15,706 bases of DNA from Bacillota bacterium (GTDB lineage: Bacteria; Bacillota; Negativicutes; Sporomusales; Sporomusaceae), in contig JAEWGR010000062.1 of assembly GCA_023388195.1 (NCBI GenBank), positions 1 through 15,706 on the forward strand. The letters are read 5' to 3'. Made by a program: the position numbers and the translations under genes. This document shows positions 13,988 to 15,706 of the stretch, piece after piece. Numbering within the stretch: position 1 is the stretch's first letter; the number at the start of each line of letters is the position of its first letter. Below the pieces are notes generated by a model, which was given only the letters and a program-made list of their open reading frames with translations, searched no databases and had not been told where the DNA came from.

Positions 13988-14017
13988 ATTGTACTGCTAA
14001 AACCTAAATATTGTCAA
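13988..14017 (-). promoter_or_regulatory. Sigma-A promoter of the rrf2-cydAB operon
   Basis: On the minus strand TTGACA (14017-14012), an exact -35, is followed after 18 bp by TACAAT (13993-13988), a 5/6 match to the -10 consensus. It lies about 62 nt before the GTG start. This is the strongest promoter-like sequence in the window. Confidence 0.7.
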
Positions 14018-14160
14018 TAGATATTATTTGAAAAATCATATTACTAAAAAATAATTCGCCAAAAATATTTAAGTCCCTACACGCTAATACCTGTTGCTAA
14101 TATAATAAATAGTTATTGTCAATTACATAAGAACTTGAATAATTTATTATATGGGGTCAA

Positions 14161-14213
14161 ATAATTCTGGAATTATCCGGGATTAACTCAAACAGGCTTA
14201 CTTATGAAGTAAG
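14161..14213 (+). promoter_or_regulatory. Inverted repeats in the leader of the collagen-like gene
   Basis: Two short elements lie before the plus-strand gene. ATAATTC-TG-GAATTAT (14161-14176) is a perfect 7-bp inverted repeat that could be a regulator site. CTTACTT-ATG-AAGTAAG (14197-14213) is a perfect 7-bp hairpin ending 24 nt before the start codon, next to the ribosome binding site. The rest of the 311-bp divergent gap is A+T-rich and shows no other gene. I found no convincing sigma-K or sigma-A promoter for the plus strand. Confidence 0.4.
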
Positions 14214-14237
14214 TGCATGATAAAAAGGGGGGGCGAT

Positions 14238-15706
14238 ATGGACACCGTCGGGATTCAATTGGAAAAACAGGTAGCTACTACAGTAGCTGCAAATGCTAAC
14301 GTTATTTTTGATACTATAATAAGCAGCTATGGGCCTGTTAGCTATAGTTTAATAACAGGTGAGATTACAATAAACAAAAATGGCCGCTATTTCATAAATT
14401 GGTGGGTAGCAAACCAAAGCGCACTGGGGGCCAGTGGAATTACTTTTGCAATCACCACCTCGCAAGGTGATGATTTAACAGGAAACACACCGATCAAAAC
14501 CGGCACCGTTGCCGGTTCCGCCTTAATTCAGGTTAATAGTGCCCCGATAACCTTGCGTTTAGTGAACAAAACACCAACCACCGTAACCTATTCTGACCCA
14601 GTACCCACAAAAGCATTTTTGACGCTAATTGAGGTAGCGGAAGAAACCGGCCTAGGCTCAACCGGTGAAACAGGCGCTACAGGGCCTGCAGGAGCTACAG
14701 GATTTACAGGAGCCACGGGACTTACTGGCCCTGCTGGTGCCTCGGGAGCCACGGGTACTACCGGTGCTTCTGGGGCTGCTGGCATTACCGGGTCTTCAGG
14801 CGCAACAGGGGTGACCGGCGCTACTGGCGGCGCCGGGGAAACCGGGGCCACAGGCTCTACTGGTGCAACCGGCGTAACCGGACCCGCCGGCGCCGGGGAA
14901 ACCGGGGCCACTGGTTCTACCGGCTCTACTGGTGCAACCGGCGTGACCGGACCCACCGGCGCCGGGGAGACCGGAGCCACAGGCTCCACCGGCTCTACTG
15001 GTGCAACCGGCGTAACCGGCCCCACCGGCGCCGGGGAAACGGGCGCCACAGGCTCCACCGGTTCTACTGGTGCAACCGGCGTGACCGGCCCCACTGGCGC
15101 GGGGGAAACGGGCGCCACAGGCTCTACTGGTGCAACTGGGGTGACCGGCGATATCGGACCTACCGGGCCCACTGGTGCAATCGGCATTACCGGCGACACC
15201 GGTCCTACCGGTACAACTGGGATAACCGGCGAAACTGGGGCAACCGGCTCTACCGGGGCAACCGGCGTTACGGGCGTCACTGGCGGAACCGGCATCACCG
15301 GATCTACCGGTACAACTGGGATAACCGGCGCCACTGGATCTACCGGCTCTACCGGTGCAACCGGCGTTACTGGCGGCACCGGAGTCACCGGATCTACCGG
15401 TACAACTGGGATAACCGGCGTCACTGGCCCTACCGGCTCTACCGGGGCAACCGGCGTTACGGGCTTCACTGGCGGCACCGGCTCTACCGGCCCCACCGGC
15501 ACTACCGGGATAACCGGCGCTACCGGGATAACCGGCGACACCGGGCCTACCGGCTCTACCGGTGCAACCGGTAACACCGGACCTACCGGCTCTACCGGGA
15601 TAACCGGCGACACCGGGCCTACCGGCTCTACCGGGATAACCGGCGACACCGGGCCTACCGGCGCTACCGGGATAACCGGCGACACCGGGCCTACCGGCTC
15701 TACCGG
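14238..15706 (+). CDS. Collagen-like Gly-X-Thr repeat protein (partial, cut by right edge)
   Basis: At least 489 residues are visible and the frame is still open. ATG at 14238 follows AGGGGGGG at 5 nt. Residues 1-135 form a beta-rich domain (FDTIISSYGPVSYSLITGEI, NKNGRYFINWWVANQ, TLRLVNKT, ending AFLTLIEV) that resembles the C1q/TNF-like domain of exosporium proteins such as BclA. From about residue 138 the chain is collagen-like Gly-X-Y with Thr in nearly every third position, typical of spore-surface collagens and often glycosylated. No signal peptide is seen, as expected for a mother-cell-made spore coat or exosporium protein. In BclA the globular domain is at the C-terminus; here it is at the N-terminus, though a second one may lie beyond the edge. 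It is divergent from rrf2-cydAB. The location in the exosporium is inferred. Confidence 0.85.
   Translation, partial: MDTVGIQLEKQVATTVAANANVIFDTIISSYGPVSYSLITGEITINKNGRYFINWWVANQSALGASGITFAITTSQGDDLTGNTPIKTGTVAGSALIQVNSAPITLRLVNKTPTTVTYSDPVPTKAFLTLIEVAEETGLGSTGETGATGPAGATGFTGATGLTGPAGASGATGTTGASGAAGITGSSGATGVTGATGGAGETGATGSTGATGVTGPAGAGETGATGSTGSTGATGVTGPTGAGETGATGSTGSTGATGVTGPTGAGETGATGSTGSTGATGVTGPTGAGETGATGSTGATGVTGDIGPTGPTGAIGITGDTGPTGTTGITGETGATGSTGATGVTGVTGGTGITGSTGTTGITGATGSTGSTGATGVTGGTGVTGSTGTTGITGVTGPTGSTGATGVTGFTGGTGSTGPTGTTGITGATGITGDTGPTGSTGATGNTGPTGSTGITGDTGPTGSTGITGDTGPTGATGITGDTGPTGST
14829..15164 (+). repeat. Tandem 69-bp repeats in the collagen-like gene
   Basis: Units start at 14829 (60 bp, short), 14889, 14958, 15027 (69 bp each) and 15096 (diverging after about 50 bp). 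The full unit encodes 23 residues, GAGETGATGSTGSTGATGVT then GPT. Differences between units are mostly synonymous third-base changes. Because 23 is not a multiple of three, each full unit carries a one-residue gap in the Gly-X-Y register at Gly-Ala-Gly. Confidence 0.85.
15597..15704 (+). repeat. Three near-identical 36-bp tandem repeats at the right edge
   Basis: Units at 15597, 15633 and 15669 each encode GITGDTGPTGST or GITGDTGPTGAT (12 residues), differing essentially by one base. A related copy lies near 15525. Such near-identity indicates recent slippage or recombination, and copy number may vary between strains and be misassembled. Confidence 0.85.

Noticed and set aside
13927..14060. 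Rex-binding site before the oxidase operon
   Set aside because: The palindrome AAATCAATACT/AGTATTGATTT does not match TTGTGA...TCACAA, and no other candidate was seen.
14000..14237. Sigma-K promoter for the collagen-like gene
   Set aside because: CATA-containing stretches near 14038 and 14126 lack an AC element at the right distance, so no call was made.
14588..15685. Long minus-strand open frame of Pro-Val-rich repeats opposite the collagen-like gene
   Set aside because: It is the mirror of the Gly-X-Thr codon pattern: GGN-NNN-ACC read backwards gives Pro/Val repeats without stops. It has no ribosome binding site, and the plus strand has a proper start and recognisable collagen.
14829..15706. 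CRISPR array
   Set aside because: The repeats are contiguous, in frame and coding, with no unique spacers between them.
1..15706. Insertion sequences, tRNA or rRNA genes
   Set aside because: No transposase-like translation, paired terminal repeats or recognisable tRNA/rRNA sequence was found.

Overview
The window looks like chromosome from an endospore-forming Firmicute with intermediate G+C. The spore evidence is an H-type small acid-soluble spore protein gene, two exact Spo0A-box matches, and an exosporium-type Gly-X-Thr collagen-like protein. A Negativicutes (Sporomusa/Pelosinus/Acetonema-like) origin fits, but this is inferred from protein style and not proved. Almost everything is read from the minus strand; only the collagen-like gene at the right edge runs on the plus strand.

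Right part (13926 to 4868, minus strand): nine genes form one tightly packed array. A four-cysteine Rrf2-family regulator comes first, behind a good sigma-A promoter with an 11-bp palindrome over the predicted start of transcription. The cytochrome bd quinol oxidase genes cydA and cydB follow. Directly behind them, with gaps of 14-27 nt or overlaps, come six genes of a little-understood module: a HEAT-like/WD40 protein, a divergent Hsp70/actin-fold protein, a Ycf35/DUF1257 protein, a Ycf46-type AAA+ ATPase, a small DUF2997 protein and an NrdG-like radical SAM protein. I see no strong terminator inside the array, so the module is probably co-transcribed with the oxidase under the Rrf2 regulator. 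This is the most interesting part of the window.

Left part (4703 to 1, minus strand): a RimJ/RimL-type GNAT acetyltransferase with its own promoter and terminator, a methyl-accepting chemotaxis protein preceded by two inverted Spo0A boxes, a 65-residue SspH-type spore protein with a forespore-type promoter overlapping the end of the chemotaxis gene, and then cydD, cut by the left edge. CydD is half of the CydDC exporter needed for assembly of cytochrome bd. Its gene is about 9.5 kb from cydAB and appears to begin at a CTG codon.

Far right (14238 to the edge, plus strand): a divergently transcribed gene encodes an N-terminal beta-rich domain followed by a long Gly-X-Thr collagen-like tract made of 69-bp and 36-bp tandem repeats. 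The 69-bp units each carry a break in the Gly-X-Y register.

Together, the oxidase, its exporter subunit and the regulator form a respiratory unit. The Ycf46 module behind it has the make-up of a chaperone, AAA+ and radical SAM maturation or quality-control machine. That role is an inference from composition and operon structure only.
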